9,159 nt of DNA. Source: a bacterium MnTg04. GTDB taxonomy: Bacteria > Pseudomonadota > Gammaproteobacteria > Steroidobacterales > MnTg04. The number at the start of each line of letters is the position of its first letter. Position 1 is the stretch's first letter. Shown here piece after piece: positions 1 through 6,282 of the stretch. The position numbers and the translations under genes were made by a program. Below the pieces are notes generated by a model. That model was not told the DNA's origin. It saw only the letters and a list, made by a program, of their open reading frames with translations, and made no database searches. Location: assembly GCA_008975185.1 (NCBI GenBank), contig BFAU01000160.1, positions 1 through 9,159 of the forward strand, written 5' to 3'.

Positions 1-21
1 GGCCGCTTCAGGAGACATGCA

Positions 22-261
22 TTGCCAAAGAAAAACAGACAACCGGACTTCGAAAAAGCCCTCGCGGTACTAGAGTAACTGGTCGAAAACCTTGAAAGAG
101 ACGAGCTGCCCCTGGAACAGACGCTCAAGCAGTTCGAGCGTGGTATCAAACTGACGCGTAGCTGCCAGAAAGCGTTGCAGGCGGCGGAACAGCGGGTGGA
201 AATCCTGCTGGCGGGCAGCGAGACGGAAACCACCGAGCCCTACGGCGAAGCCGACGACTAA
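22..261 (+). pseudogene. xseB: Exodeoxyribonuclease VII small subunit, interrupted by an in-frame stop
   Basis: Read from a TTG at 22, the frame matches XseB along its whole length: it opens MPKKN, continues FEKALAVLE, and later has LPLEQTLKQFERGIKL and AAEQRVEILL. XseB is the small partner of XseA in exonuclease VII, a cytoplasmic single-strand DNA exonuclease. The full frame is 79 codons, the normal family length (E. coli about 80). Codon 19 (76-78) is TAA where the family has Glu or Gln (E. coli LEQIV, here LE-stop-LV), so one base change, GAA or CAA to TAA, explains it. GGAGA at 11-15 lies 6 nt before the TTG and supports that start. I see no good ATG or GTG restart after the stop. The frame ends 9 nt before ispA, the usual gammaproteobacterial arrangement. 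It may be a real nonsense mutation, a recoded site or a base-call error; the sequence alone cannot decide. Homology is secure, functional state is not. Confidence 0.85.
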
Positions 262-270
262 CGGACCCCA

Positions 271-1170
271 ATGAACGAACCGCCGCTGACCAGCCTCATC
301 GAGGACTATCGCCTGCGTGTCGAAAAAGCGCTGGAGTCATACCTGCCGTCGGTGAGCGAACCACCCGAGCGGTTGCACGCGGCGATGCGTTACGCGGTGC
401 TTGGCGACGGCAAACGCGTCAGGCCGCTACAGGTATACCTGACCGGCGAATCGCTGGGCGTCGAACTGTCGGTACTCGATGGACCGGCCTGCGCCGTGGA
501 AATGATCCATGCCTATTCGCTGATCCATGACGACCTGCCGGCGATGGACGACGACGATTTCCGCCGCGGCAAACCCACCTTGCATCGCGCCTACGATGAA
601 GCGACCGCGATCCTCGCCGGCGACGCCTTGCAGGTTCTCGCGTTCAGCGTACTTTCCCGCCCCGGCCCGGGCCCGGGCGACACCCGGAGCAAGCTGGCAA
701 TCATCCAGTGTCTCGCCGATGCCGCGGGTACTTCGGGCATGGCCGGTGGCCAGGTCGTCGATATCGAGGCGACCGGGAAAGTGCTCAGCCTAGGCGAGCT
801 GGAGCAAATGCATTTGCTGAAAACCGGTCGCCTGATCCAGGCCTGCGTGAAAATGGCCGCGCTTTGCTGCCCCGGACTGCCCGCCGAGGTAGCCCGGGGA
901 CTGGCGCAATATGGCCGCGATATCGGGCTGGCCTTCCAGATCAAGGACGATATTCTCGATGTGGTCGGCGACAGCCGGACCCTGGGAAAAACGACCGGGG
1001 CGGACCAGGCGCTGGAAAAGGCGACTTACCCGGGTCTGGTCGGCCTGGAAGCGGCGCAAAACAAGGCAGCCGACCTCGCCGGCAGCGCCTGTGCAGCACT
1101 CGAACCCATGGGCAGCAAGGCCGACAGGCTCAAGGAACTGGCCGAGTACATCGTCAGCCGGCAAAGTTGA
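271..1170 (+). CDS. ispA: Farnesyl diphosphate synthase (short-chain (2E,6E)-prenyltransferase)
   Basis: This 299-residue cytosolic enzyme condenses DMAPP and GPP with IPP to give farnesyl diphosphate, the precursor of quinone side chains and undecaprenyl phosphate. The order of motifs is that of the type II bacterial FPP synthases: GKRVRP (48-52 region) for IPP binding, the first Asp-rich motif DDLPAMD at 87-93 with its two-residue insertion, and the second Asp-rich motif DDILD at 226-230. The residues just before the first motif (AYSLIH) match E. coli IspA closely, and the Tyr five residues upstream fits a C15 product. Length equals the family norm. The ATG at 271 follows the xseB frame by 9 nt, with a weak GGA ribosome site 5 nt upstream. 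It is probably co-transcribed with xseB, so the nonsense codon upstream could reduce its expression by polarity (inference). A Pro-Gly run at 131-136 lies in a loop that varies in the family. Identification is firm; product chain length is inferred from motifs. Confidence 0.96.
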   Translation: MNEPPLTSLIEDYRLRVEKALESYLPSVSEPPERLHAAMRYAVLGDGKRVRPLQVYLTGESLGVELSVLDGPACAVEMIHAYSLIHDDLPAMDDDDFRRGKPTLHRAYDEATAILAGDALQVLAFSVLSRPGPGPGDTRSKLAIIQCLADAAGTSGMAGGQVVDIEATGKVLSLGELEQMHLLKTGRLIQACVKMAALCCPGLPAEVARGLAQYGRDIGLAFQIKDDILDVVGDSRTLGKTTGADQALEKATYPGLVGLEAAQNKAADLAGSACAALEPMGSKADRLKELAEYIVSRQS

Positions 1171-1204
1171 GCGGACCCGGCAGACCGCCGTGTCGAGATA
1201 GTGT

Positions 1205-1234
1205 TTGTATAGGACGGGACAACTGCCGGATAAT
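1205..1234 (+). promoter_or_regulatory. Possible sigma-70 promoter for dxs
   Basis: The 119-nt gap between ispA and dxs is larger than the other gaps in this gene set. It contains TTGTAT (1205-1210) and GATAAT (1229-1234) separated by 18 nt. The -10 matches consensus at 5 of 6 positions, the -35 at only 3 of 6. It would give dxs transcription independent of xseB-ispA. This is a by-eye match and could be chance. Confidence 0.3.
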
Positions 1235-1289
1235 CGGCCCAGACCGGCCGCAAGGCCCTCACAGAACCGGCGACGGTAACGATTAACCC

Positions 1290-3173
1290 ATGAGCGCTGC
1301 AGACCAACAACCGATGTTGTCGCGGATAGAAAATCCATCCGTTTTGCGCGGCATGTCCGCCGATGAATTACAGACGCTGACCGACGAGCTGCGCGCCTAC
1401 CTGATCGACACGGTCAGTACCATGGGTGGGCATTTTGCGGCCGGCTTGGGCGCGGTCGAGTTGACGGTCGCCTTGCACCACGTCTTCAACACGCCGCACG
1501 ACCGGCTGGTCTGGGATGTCGGTCACCAGGCCTACCCGCACAAAGTGCTGACCGGCCGGCGCGATCTGCTGCAAACGATAAAAACCGAAGGCGGCCTGGC
1601 GCCGTTCCCGAAACGCGGAGAGAGCGAGTACGACACCTTCGGCGGCGGCCATGCCAGCACCTCGATCAGCGCTGCCCTGGGGATGGCGATCGCGAATGCG
1701 CACCAAAAAGGCGATCGCCGGGTGGTCGCCGTGATCGGTGACGGCGCGCTCAGTGGCGGCATGGCCTTCGAAGCGCTGAACCACGCCGGGTCCCTGAACA
1801 TCGATCTGCTGGTCATCCTCAACGACAACGACATGTCCATATCCGAGAACGTCGGCGCGATGTCCAACTACCTGGCGCGGATATTGTCGGGCAAGGTCTA
1901 CTCCCACCTGCGCGAGGGCAGCAAGAAAGTGCTGGAACGGATGCCGACGGTATGGGAACTCGCCAGGCGCTCCGAAGAACATTTCAAGGGCATGGTGCTG
2001 CCAGGCACTTTGTTCGAGGAAATGGGGCTGAATTTTATCGGGCCGATCGATGGCCACGATCTGCCGACCCTGATTTCCACGCTAAGCAACATTCGCGATC
2101 TGAAAGGCCCGCAGTTTCTGCACATCGTCACCCGCAAGGGTAAAGGCTATCAGCCGGCCGAGGCAGACCCGATCACCTGGCACGGTCCCGGACCGTTCGA
2201 TGCCGCGACCGGCGTGTTCCATAAAAAGCCGGCGCCGGGAGTGACCTACTCGAAAATCTTTGGCGACTGGCTGTGCGATATCGCGGAACAGGACGAGCGG
2301 GTAGTCGGCATCACGCCGGCGATGCGCGAAGGGTCGGGCATGGTCGAATTCGAAAAACGCTTCCCCGATCGCTATTTCGACGTGGCGATTGCCGAGCAAC
2401 ACGCCATCACGCTTGCGGCCGGCATGGCCTGCGAAGGGCTAAAGCCCGTCGTCGCGATCTACTCCACGTTCCTGCAGCGCGGCTATGACCAGCTTATTCA
2501 CGACGTCGCGCTGCAACGGCTGCCGGTGCTGTTCGCGATCGACCGCGCCGGCCTGGTCGGCGGCGATGGCGCGACCCACCAGGGCAGTTTCGATTTCAGC
2601 TATATGCGCGCCATTCCCAACCTCGTACTGATGGCGCCGGCCGATGAAAACGAATGCCGCCAGATGCTCTATACCGGAATCACCCTCGACCAACCCGCCG
2701 CCGTCAGATACCCCAGGGGCAACGGTCCCGGGGTCGACGTCGAGCAGAAGATGCAGGCTTTGCCGATCGGCAAGGCGCAGACCCGGCGCGAGGGCAAAAA
2801 CCTGGTGATCATGTCTTTCGGCGCCATGCTGGAAACAGCGATGTTTGCCGGCGCGGAACTCGATGCCACTGTCGTCAACATGCGCTTCGTGAAACCGCTG
2901 GATGAAGAACTGATCCTGGCGATGGCGAAGGCTCACGGCGGCATCATCACCGTGGAAGAAAACGTGATCGCCGGCGGCGCCGGCAGCGCGATAGCCGAAC
3001 TGCTGGCCGCGCACGCGGTGCAGATTCCCCTGCTGCACCTGGGGATCCCCGATGCTTTCATCGAGCACGGCTCGCAGGAGAGCTGCCGCCGCGACGCCGG
3101 TCTGGACAGAGAAAGCGTCCTGAGCGCGATCCGGCGCTGGTGGCCCACCGAAACACAGGCCCAGAGCCTGTAG
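1290..3173 (+). CDS. dxs: 1-deoxy-D-xylulose-5-phosphate synthase
   Basis: Dxs is a thiamine-diphosphate enzyme that joins pyruvate and glyceraldehyde 3-phosphate to form DXP. This is the entry step of the MEP isoprenoid pathway and a source for thiamine and pyridoxal. The 627-residue protein (E. coli 620) shows the transketolase-like layout. The N-terminal half has GGHFAAGLG (46-54) with the conserved active-site His48 and the ThDP/Mg motif GDGALSGG (150-157) to NDN (178-180). The middle domain carries the catalytic Glu369 in AIAEQHA and GGDGATHQG (424-432) with His430. The C-terminal transketolase domain has VEENVIAGGAGS. All key residues are present. ATG 1290 is chosen because it gives the standard N-terminus (RIENPSVLR); the ribosome site before it is poor, and an in-frame ATG at 1314 is an alternative. 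It sits with ispA, which acts later in the same pathway. Confidence 0.97.
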   Translation: MSAADQQPMLSRIENPSVLRGMSADELQTLTDELRAYLIDTVSTMGGHFAAGLGAVELTVALHHVFNTPHDRLVWDVGHQAYPHKVLTGRRDLLQTIKTEGGLAPFPKRGESEYDTFGGGHASTSISAALGMAIANAHQKGDRRVVAVIGDGALSGGMAFEALNHAGSLNIDLLVILNDNDMSISENVGAMSNYLARILSGKVYSHLREGSKKVLERMPTVWELARRSEEHFKGMVLPGTLFEEMGLNFIGPIDGHDLPTLISTLSNIRDLKGPQFLHIVTRKGKGYQPAEADPITWHGPGPFDAATGVFHKKPAPGVTYSKIFGDWLCDIAEQDERVVGITPAMREGSGMVEFEKRFPDRYFDVAIAEQHAITLAAGMACEGLKPVVAIYSTFLQRGYDQLIHDVALQRLPVLFAIDRAGLVGGDGATHQGSFDFSYMRAIPNLVLMAPADENECRQMLYTGITLDQPAAVRYPRGNGPGVDVEQKMQALPIGKAQTRREGKNLVIMSFGAMLETAMFAGAELDATVVNMRFVKPLDEELILAMAKAHGGIITVEENVIAGGAGSAIAELLAAHAVQIPLLHLGIPDAFIEHGSQESCRRDAGLDRESVLSAIRRWWPTETQAQSL

Positions 3174-3216
3174 CCAACCATCGCCAGGATAACGGGAAAT
3201 CCCACCTGACAAGGAC

Positions 3217-3253
3217 TATACTGCCCTGCCTAGGCAAAGTACGGACCGGTCCG
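3217..3253 (+). promoter_or_regulatory. Possible folE2 control region: -10-like hexamer and 12-bp perfect palindrome
   Basis: The dxs-folE2 gap holds TATACT at 3217-3222, a 5-of-6 match to a -10 box, but no convincing -35 at the right distance. A perfect 12-bp palindrome, CGGACCGGTCCG, follows at 3242-3253, just before the folE2 start region. Placed downstream of the -10, it could be an operator or a small mRNA hairpin over the leader. In several proteobacteria folE2 is controlled by the zinc regulator Zur, but I see no Zur-type AT-rich dyad here. The palindrome is seen directly; any role is speculative. Confidence 0.25.
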
Positions 3254-3279
3254 AAAAAATGAACAAAGCAGGAACAAGC

Positions 3280-4089
3280 ATGGCCAGAGAGCAGCAGAAA
3301 CACGAAGCCGGCGCGATCGAGGACGTACAAGGCAGCGCGGATCTGCGACAAATCCCGATCAACAAGGTCGGCATCAAGGATATTTACCACCCGGTTATCG
3401 TCGGCGACCGCTCGGGCCGCGAACAACACACGATTGCCAATTTCAATATGTACGTGAACCTGCCGCACAATTTCAAGGGCACGCACATGTCACGATTCGT
3501 GGAAATCCTGAACCTCCACGAACGTGAAATTACGGTCAAGTCGTTCAAGGAAATGCTCAGCGAACTGACCGACAGGCTGGATGCCGATGCCGGTCACATA
3601 GAGATGAGTTTTCCCTATTTCGTCAACAAGACTGCACCCGTATCCGGTGTGCAAAGCCTGCTCGATTATCAAGTGACCTTTGCCGGGGAACGCCGCAACG
3701 GGAAAAACAGCATCTGGATCAAGGTCGTGGTACCGGTTACTTCATTGTGCCCGTGTTCGAAAAGCATTTCCGATCGCGGCGCCCACAACCAGCGCTCACA
3801 CGTAACCATCAACGCGCGCATTGAAGGATTCATGTGGCTCGAAGAACTGATCGACCTCGCCGAAAGCGAGGCGTCCTGCCAACTGTACGGAATCCTGAAA
3901 CGCCCCGACGAAAAATACGTCACCGAGCAAGCCTACGACAACCCCAAGTTCGTCGAAGACATGGTCCGCGATATCGCCGCACGGCTGAATGCCGATGATC
4001 GCGTTCGCGCCTACGTCATCGAATCCGAAAACTTCGAGTCGATCCACAACCACTCGGCCTACGCACTGATCGAGTACGACAAGGACTAG
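3280..4089 (+). CDS. folE2: GTP cyclohydrolase IB (FolE2 type)
   Basis: FolE2 converts GTP to 7,8-dihydroneopterin triphosphate, the first step of folate and of queuosine-type 7-deazaguanine synthesis. It belongs to the tunnelling-fold type IB family, which is unrelated in sequence to FolE (type IA) and does not strictly require zinc. Numbered from ATG 3280 (269 aa, family-typical), the protein has DLRQIPINKVGIKD (22-35), the signature SLCPCSK (155-161) with its two cysteines, then RGAHNQRSH (166-174), LKRPDEKYVTE, and the C-terminal ESENFESIHNHSAYA. The upstream ATG at 3259 is in frame and would add seven residues. I prefer 3280 because AGGA at 3270-3273 lies 6 nt before it, while 3259 has no clear ribosome site. 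It is the last + strand gene before the convergent gap. The xseB-ispA-dxs-folE2 order is familiar in some gammaproteobacteria. Identity is firm; start choice is moderately sure. Confidence 0.95.
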   Translation: MAREQQKHEAGAIEDVQGSADLRQIPINKVGIKDIYHPVIVGDRSGREQHTIANFNMYVNLPHNFKGTHMSRFVEILNLHEREITVKSFKEMLSELTDRLDADAGHIEMSFPYFVNKTAPVSGVQSLLDYQVTFAGERRNGKNSIWIKVVVPVTSLCPCSKSISDRGAHNQRSHVTINARIEGFMWLEELIDLAESEASCQLYGILKRPDEKYVTEQAYDNPKFVEDMVRDIAARLNADDRVRAYVIESENFESIHNHSAYALIEYDKD

Positions 4090-4096
4090 CAGCCCT

Positions 4097-4239
4097 TCGA
4101 AACACCAACGCCGACCGTTGTGGGACGCTGGTTTACCCACAGCTCGATTCGGAACGCAGTTCATCTAGCAGTGGGTATACCAGCGGCCCGCAACCCACCA
4201 ATCAAAAAAGAACCCCAATCCAAATACCACCATCGCCCA
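4097..4239. repeat. Tandem repeat unit 1 with long imperfect stem-loop
   Basis: First of two direct tandem units, offset 143 bp from the next. The 92-bp core (4111-4202) matches the core of unit 2 at 90 of 92 positions. Arms at 4117-4140 and 4171-4194 are inverted complements over 24 nt, with one G-T wobble and two mismatches (A-G and T-T), and enclose a 30-nt loop at 4141-4170. Within the loop GAAC-GCA-GTTC (4152-4162) can form a small inner stem. The core is followed by a purine and C-rich tail including an A6 run (4204-4209). It resembles the logic of REP or MITE-like elements but I cannot assign it to a named family. No target-site duplication is obvious. Confidence 0.85.
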
Positions 4240-4383
4240 TCAAACCATCAACACCGACCGTTGTGGGACGCTGGTTTACCCACAGCTCGATTCGGAACGC
4301 AGTTCATCTAGCAGTGGGTAAACCAACGGCCCGCAACCCACCAATCTACAAACGAACCCCATTCCCAATACCACCATCGCCGA
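4240..4383. repeat. Tandem repeat unit 2 with long stem-loop
   Basis: Second tandem unit, 144 bp, one nucleotide longer than unit 1 because of an indel in the tail. Arms at 4260-4283 and 4314-4337 enclose a loop at 4284-4313 identical to that of unit 1. The inner 12 bp, TGGTTTACCCAC against GTGGGTAAACCA, pair perfectly; the outer half has two mismatches (C-A and A-G) and one wobble. The two core differences from unit 1 (4321 and 4326, both in the 3' arm) have opposite effects: one restores a pair that is mismatched in unit 1, the other breaks a pair that is intact there. The tail (4347-4383) is clearly more diverged than the core. Confidence 0.85.
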
Positions 4384-4413
4384 TCGAAACATCAACGCAT
4401 ATAGCAGTGAACC
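4384..4413. repeat. Partial third repeat unit with internal deletion
   Basis: The stretch opens TCGAAACATCAACGC, matching the starts of unit 1 (4097) and unit 2 (4240). It then jumps to TAGCAGTG (4402-4409) and AACC, which match the loop end and 3' arm of the full units without the GGGTA between. The 5' arm and most of the loop are missing. It is best read as a decayed unit that lost its hairpin. The match is short, so confidence is moderate. Confidence 0.55.
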
Positions 4414-4426
4414 GCTGTTTCCAGCG
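4413..4426 (-). other. Small GNRA-type hairpin after the kinase gene
   Basis: On the - strand, 27 nt past the kinase stop, the RNA would read CGCTG-GAAA-CAGCG: a 5-bp stem closed by a GAAA tetraloop, a particularly stable type. It could protect the 3' end of the operon transcript or mark a processing point. It has no following T-run, so it is not a standard intrinsic terminator. Short stems of this kind also occur by chance. Confidence 0.3.
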
Positions 4427-4452
4427 CTGAATGGATTTCGATGACCGGAGGA

Positions 4453-5775
4453 TCAGGTCTGGGCGGTGCCGGCGCGCTGCAGGCGCTCGATCATATTCTG
4501 CAAGAACACCCTGACGAAACGTAACTGGGTCGAAGAGGAAACCTGCTCGAGCAGCGTCGAACTGACCCGAAGAACGATGACTTCGCCATCCGATCTTATG
4601 GTCGCCGTGCGTTTCGCGTTCTGCACATAGCTGGTCTCGCCGAAACACTCGCCGGCCCCCAGCATGCCGACTTTCTCGCTATTGTGTACGACATACACAT
4701 TGCCGGCCACGATGATATAGAAACGATCGTCGGCCTCGCCCTCGCGGACAATTTCCTCGTCCGCAGGCCATTCCCGCCAATCGCTGGCGCGCAGGACTTC
4801 CCAAATTTCCGAATGCGAAAAATCATGGAAAAACCGCAACCGGCGCAGGATATCGAAACGCTCCCGCTGATCGATGGCAGCCTGCTGACTCCTCAGTTTC
4901 TGGAAAACCCGGGTCAGGTCGGCGGCAAAACTGGTGCCGTTGGCATAGCGTTTCTCGGGATCTTTGTGCATGGCCTTCGTGCAGATCCGCTCGAGGTCTT
5001 CCGGGATATCCGGACGCAATTTTTTGATCGGCTCCGGCGTCGCATAAACGATCTGGTGCAACAGCTTCGCCAGGCTGCTGGCACGATACGGCCTGAACCC
5101 GGTCAACATTTCGTACATCATGGCGCCCAGCGAATACACATCCGAAACGGAAGTGATTTCCTCGCCCTGGACCTGCTCGGGCGACATGTAACTCGGCGAT
5201 CCGGCGATGCCCTCGATCCGCGACACTTCGGAATCGGCGACCAGCGCGATGCCGAAGTCGATGATCCGGACATCGCTTTCGTTATTCAGCATGATGTTGC
5301 TGGGTTTGATGTCGCGATGAATGACGCCACGGGTATGCGCGTAGTGCAGCGCTTTGGCGCATTTGTAAATTATCTCGACGACATCGTCGATACGCAGCAG
5401 GTTGTCGGGTTTGCAGTAGGCGGCCAGGGTACGCCCGCCATGGATGTGTTCGGTAACGACGTAGTAGCGGTCGTTTTCTTCGCCGGCATCGTAAATTGGG
5501 AGGATATTCGGGTGTTGCAGCATACCCACCATGTGGGCTTCGCTGAGAAACATTTTGCGAGCCATGTCGGCATCGGTGTCGTTAACCCCGGTGCCGCTGT
5601 TGTATACCTTGATCGCGACGTCTCGCCCGTAATAAGGGTCATGCGAAAGGTATACGGTGCCGGTACTTCCCTTGCCGACTTCATTGATGATCGCGTATTT
5701 GCCAATCTTTTCGGGCAGGTTTCCCGGCATCGGAAACTTGCTTATCGTTTTCATTTTCACGGTTTTGTCCGACAT
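4453..5775 (-). CDS. Ser/Thr protein kinase with C-terminal cyclic-nucleotide-binding domain
   Basis: Numbered from ATG 5775 (440 aa), this is a Hanks-type kinase followed by a CRP-like cNMP-binding fold. Kinase, about 27-293: glycine loop GKGSTGTVY (34-42), VAIK Lys56, helix-C Glu79, catalytic HRDIKPSN (153-160), DFG (173-175) and SPE (198-200). All catalytic residues are present and it is an RD kinase. The second domain, about 307-435, has RFYIIVAGNVYVV and the phosphate-binding cassette GECFGETSYVQNAKRTATI, with Glu380 and Arg389 as in ligand-binding members. I see no signal peptide, membrane segment or PASTA repeat, so it should be cytosolic. Inference: a cyclic nucleotide tunes kinase activity; substrates are unknown. 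It starts 15 nt after the pgpA stop and ends the operon. The start is uncertain: TTG 5784 and ATG 5754 are alternatives, and the ribosome site is weak. No standard gene symbol applies. Confidence 0.93.
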   Translation of the reverse strand: MSDKTVKMKTISKFPMPGNLPEKIGKYAIINEVGKGSTGTVYLSHDPYYGRDVAIKVYNSGTGVNDTDADMARKMFLSEAHMVGMLQHPNILPIYDAGEENDRYYVVTEHIHGGRTLAAYCKPDNLLRIDDVVEIIYKCAKALHYAHTRGVIHRDIKPSNIMLNNESDVRIIDFGIALVADSEVSRIEGIAGSPSYMSPEQVQGEEITSVSDVYSLGAMMYEMLTGFRPYRASSLAKLLHQIVYATPEPIKKLRPDIPEDLERICTKAMHKDPEKRYANGTSFAADLTRVFQKLRSQQAAIDQRERFDILRRLRFFHDFSHSEIWEVLRASDWREWPADEEIVREGEADDRFYIIVAGNVYVVHNSEKVGMLGAGECFGETSYVQNAKRTATIRSDGEVIVLRVSSTLLEQVSSSTQLRFVRVFLQNMIERLQRAGTAQT

Positions 5776-5790
5776 TGCTGGCAAAATCCA

Positions 5791-6279
5791 TCATGTCAGC
5801 AGACCCCGCGCCGCCAAAATGGCCGCTGCGCTGAAAAGGCCCGCTACAATGTCGTCGAGCATAATGCCGAAACCCCCGCCAATTCTGTGATCCACCTCTC
5901 GGATCGGCCACGGTTTTACAATATCCAGCAACCGGAATAGCAAAAACCCGGCGACGACCCAGATCCATCCCGGCGGCGCCGCCAGCATAGTCAGGAAGTA
6001 ACCGCAGATCTCATCCCAGACGATGGCCTGATGGTCGTGCCGACCCAGTTTGCGGGCGCTGACATGGCAGACCCAGATTCCAAGACCGATCATCGCGACC
6101 ACCAGGATCGATCGCTGCAAGACACCGGGCAGCAGTTGCCTGGCGCCAAGTTCCAGCAACACGGCAAGCAAGGTTCCCGCCGTGCCCGGGGCAAACGGAA
6201 GCAAGCCGGCGCCAAAGCCCATGGCGACGAAATGCACCGGGTCTTTTAGAATGCCCGGGCCTGGCCGTGTCTGGTTCAT
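5791..6279 (-). CDS. pgpA: Phosphatidylglycerophosphatase A
   Basis: PgpA is an inner-membrane phosphatase that removes phosphate from phosphatidylglycerophosphate to make phosphatidylglycerol. The 162-residue protein has the whole PgpA pattern: GFGAGLLPFAPGTAGTL (21-37), IVWDE (86-90), FRLLDIVKPWPI (115-126) and GGFGIMLDDIVAG (135-147). The acidic residues of these motifs are the likely Mg site. Hydrophobic stretches around 36-52, 57-72, 92-120 and 143-160 fit a small multi-span membrane protein. Length is close to that of E. coli PgpA (about 170). The ATG at 6279 lies 3 nt after the thiL stop, with GGGG 6 nt upstream inside the end of thiL, so translation is probably coupled. The thiL-pgpA order is conserved in gammaproteobacteria. 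Confidence 0.95.
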   Translation of the reverse strand: MNQTRPGPGILKDPVHFVAMGFGAGLLPFAPGTAGTLLAVLLELGARQLLPGVLQRSILVVAMIGLGIWVCHVSARKLGRHDHQAIVWDEICGYFLTMLAAPPGWIWVVAGFLLFRLLDIVKPWPIREVDHRIGGGFGIMLDDIVAGLFSAAAILAARGLLT

Positions 6280-6282
6280 CGA

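Larger units (their letters stand above)
4090..4452. other. Gene-free convergent intergenic region filled by tandem repeats
   Basis: This stretch separates the folE2 stop from the stop of the kinase gene on the other strand. Most of it (4097 to about 4413) is two tandem units of about 143 bp plus a partial third. The remaining 4414-4452 holds a small hairpin and otherwise nothing I can name. There is no classical terminator with a stem followed by a T-run on either strand; the repeat hairpins may serve both genes. The short open frames here are repeat-derived and have no ribosome sites or family resemblance. Confidence 0.8.

Noticed and set aside
17..73. ATG at 17 giving an 18-codon leader peptide overlapping the xseB start
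   Set aside because: The ribosome-site spacing suits the TTG at 22 better, and the 18-codon product has no features; overlap with XseB coding explains the sequence.
2439..3212. Open frame of about 257 codons on the - strand opposite dxs
   Set aside because: It lies fully within the Dxs region and has no recognisable domain; its His/Asp-rich composition is typical of antisense reading.
4141..4170. tRNA-like T-arm in the repeat loop
   Set aside because: A GAAC-GCA-GTTC stem and a TCGATTC string are present, but no acceptor, D or anticodon arms can be drawn around them.
4120..4311. 63-codon + strand frame in the intergenic repeat
   Set aside because: It is made of repeat sequence read in two different frames in the two units, has no ribosome site, and the repeat structure is better explained as a stem-loop.
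4117..4337. Standard intrinsic terminators for folE2 or the kinase gene
   Set aside because: Long stems are present but no T-run follows them on either strand; the A6 run at 4204-4209 is about 50 nt past the unit 2 stem on the - strand.
4097..4413. CRISPR array
   Set aside because: Only two long units with no short spaced repeats or variable spacers, and no cas genes in the window.
4684..5940. Long open frame (about 418 codons) on the + strand opposite the kinase and pgpA
   Set aside because: It mirrors high-GC coding sequence on the other strand, resembles no protein family, and the - strand frames show full kinase, cNMP and PgpA motifs.
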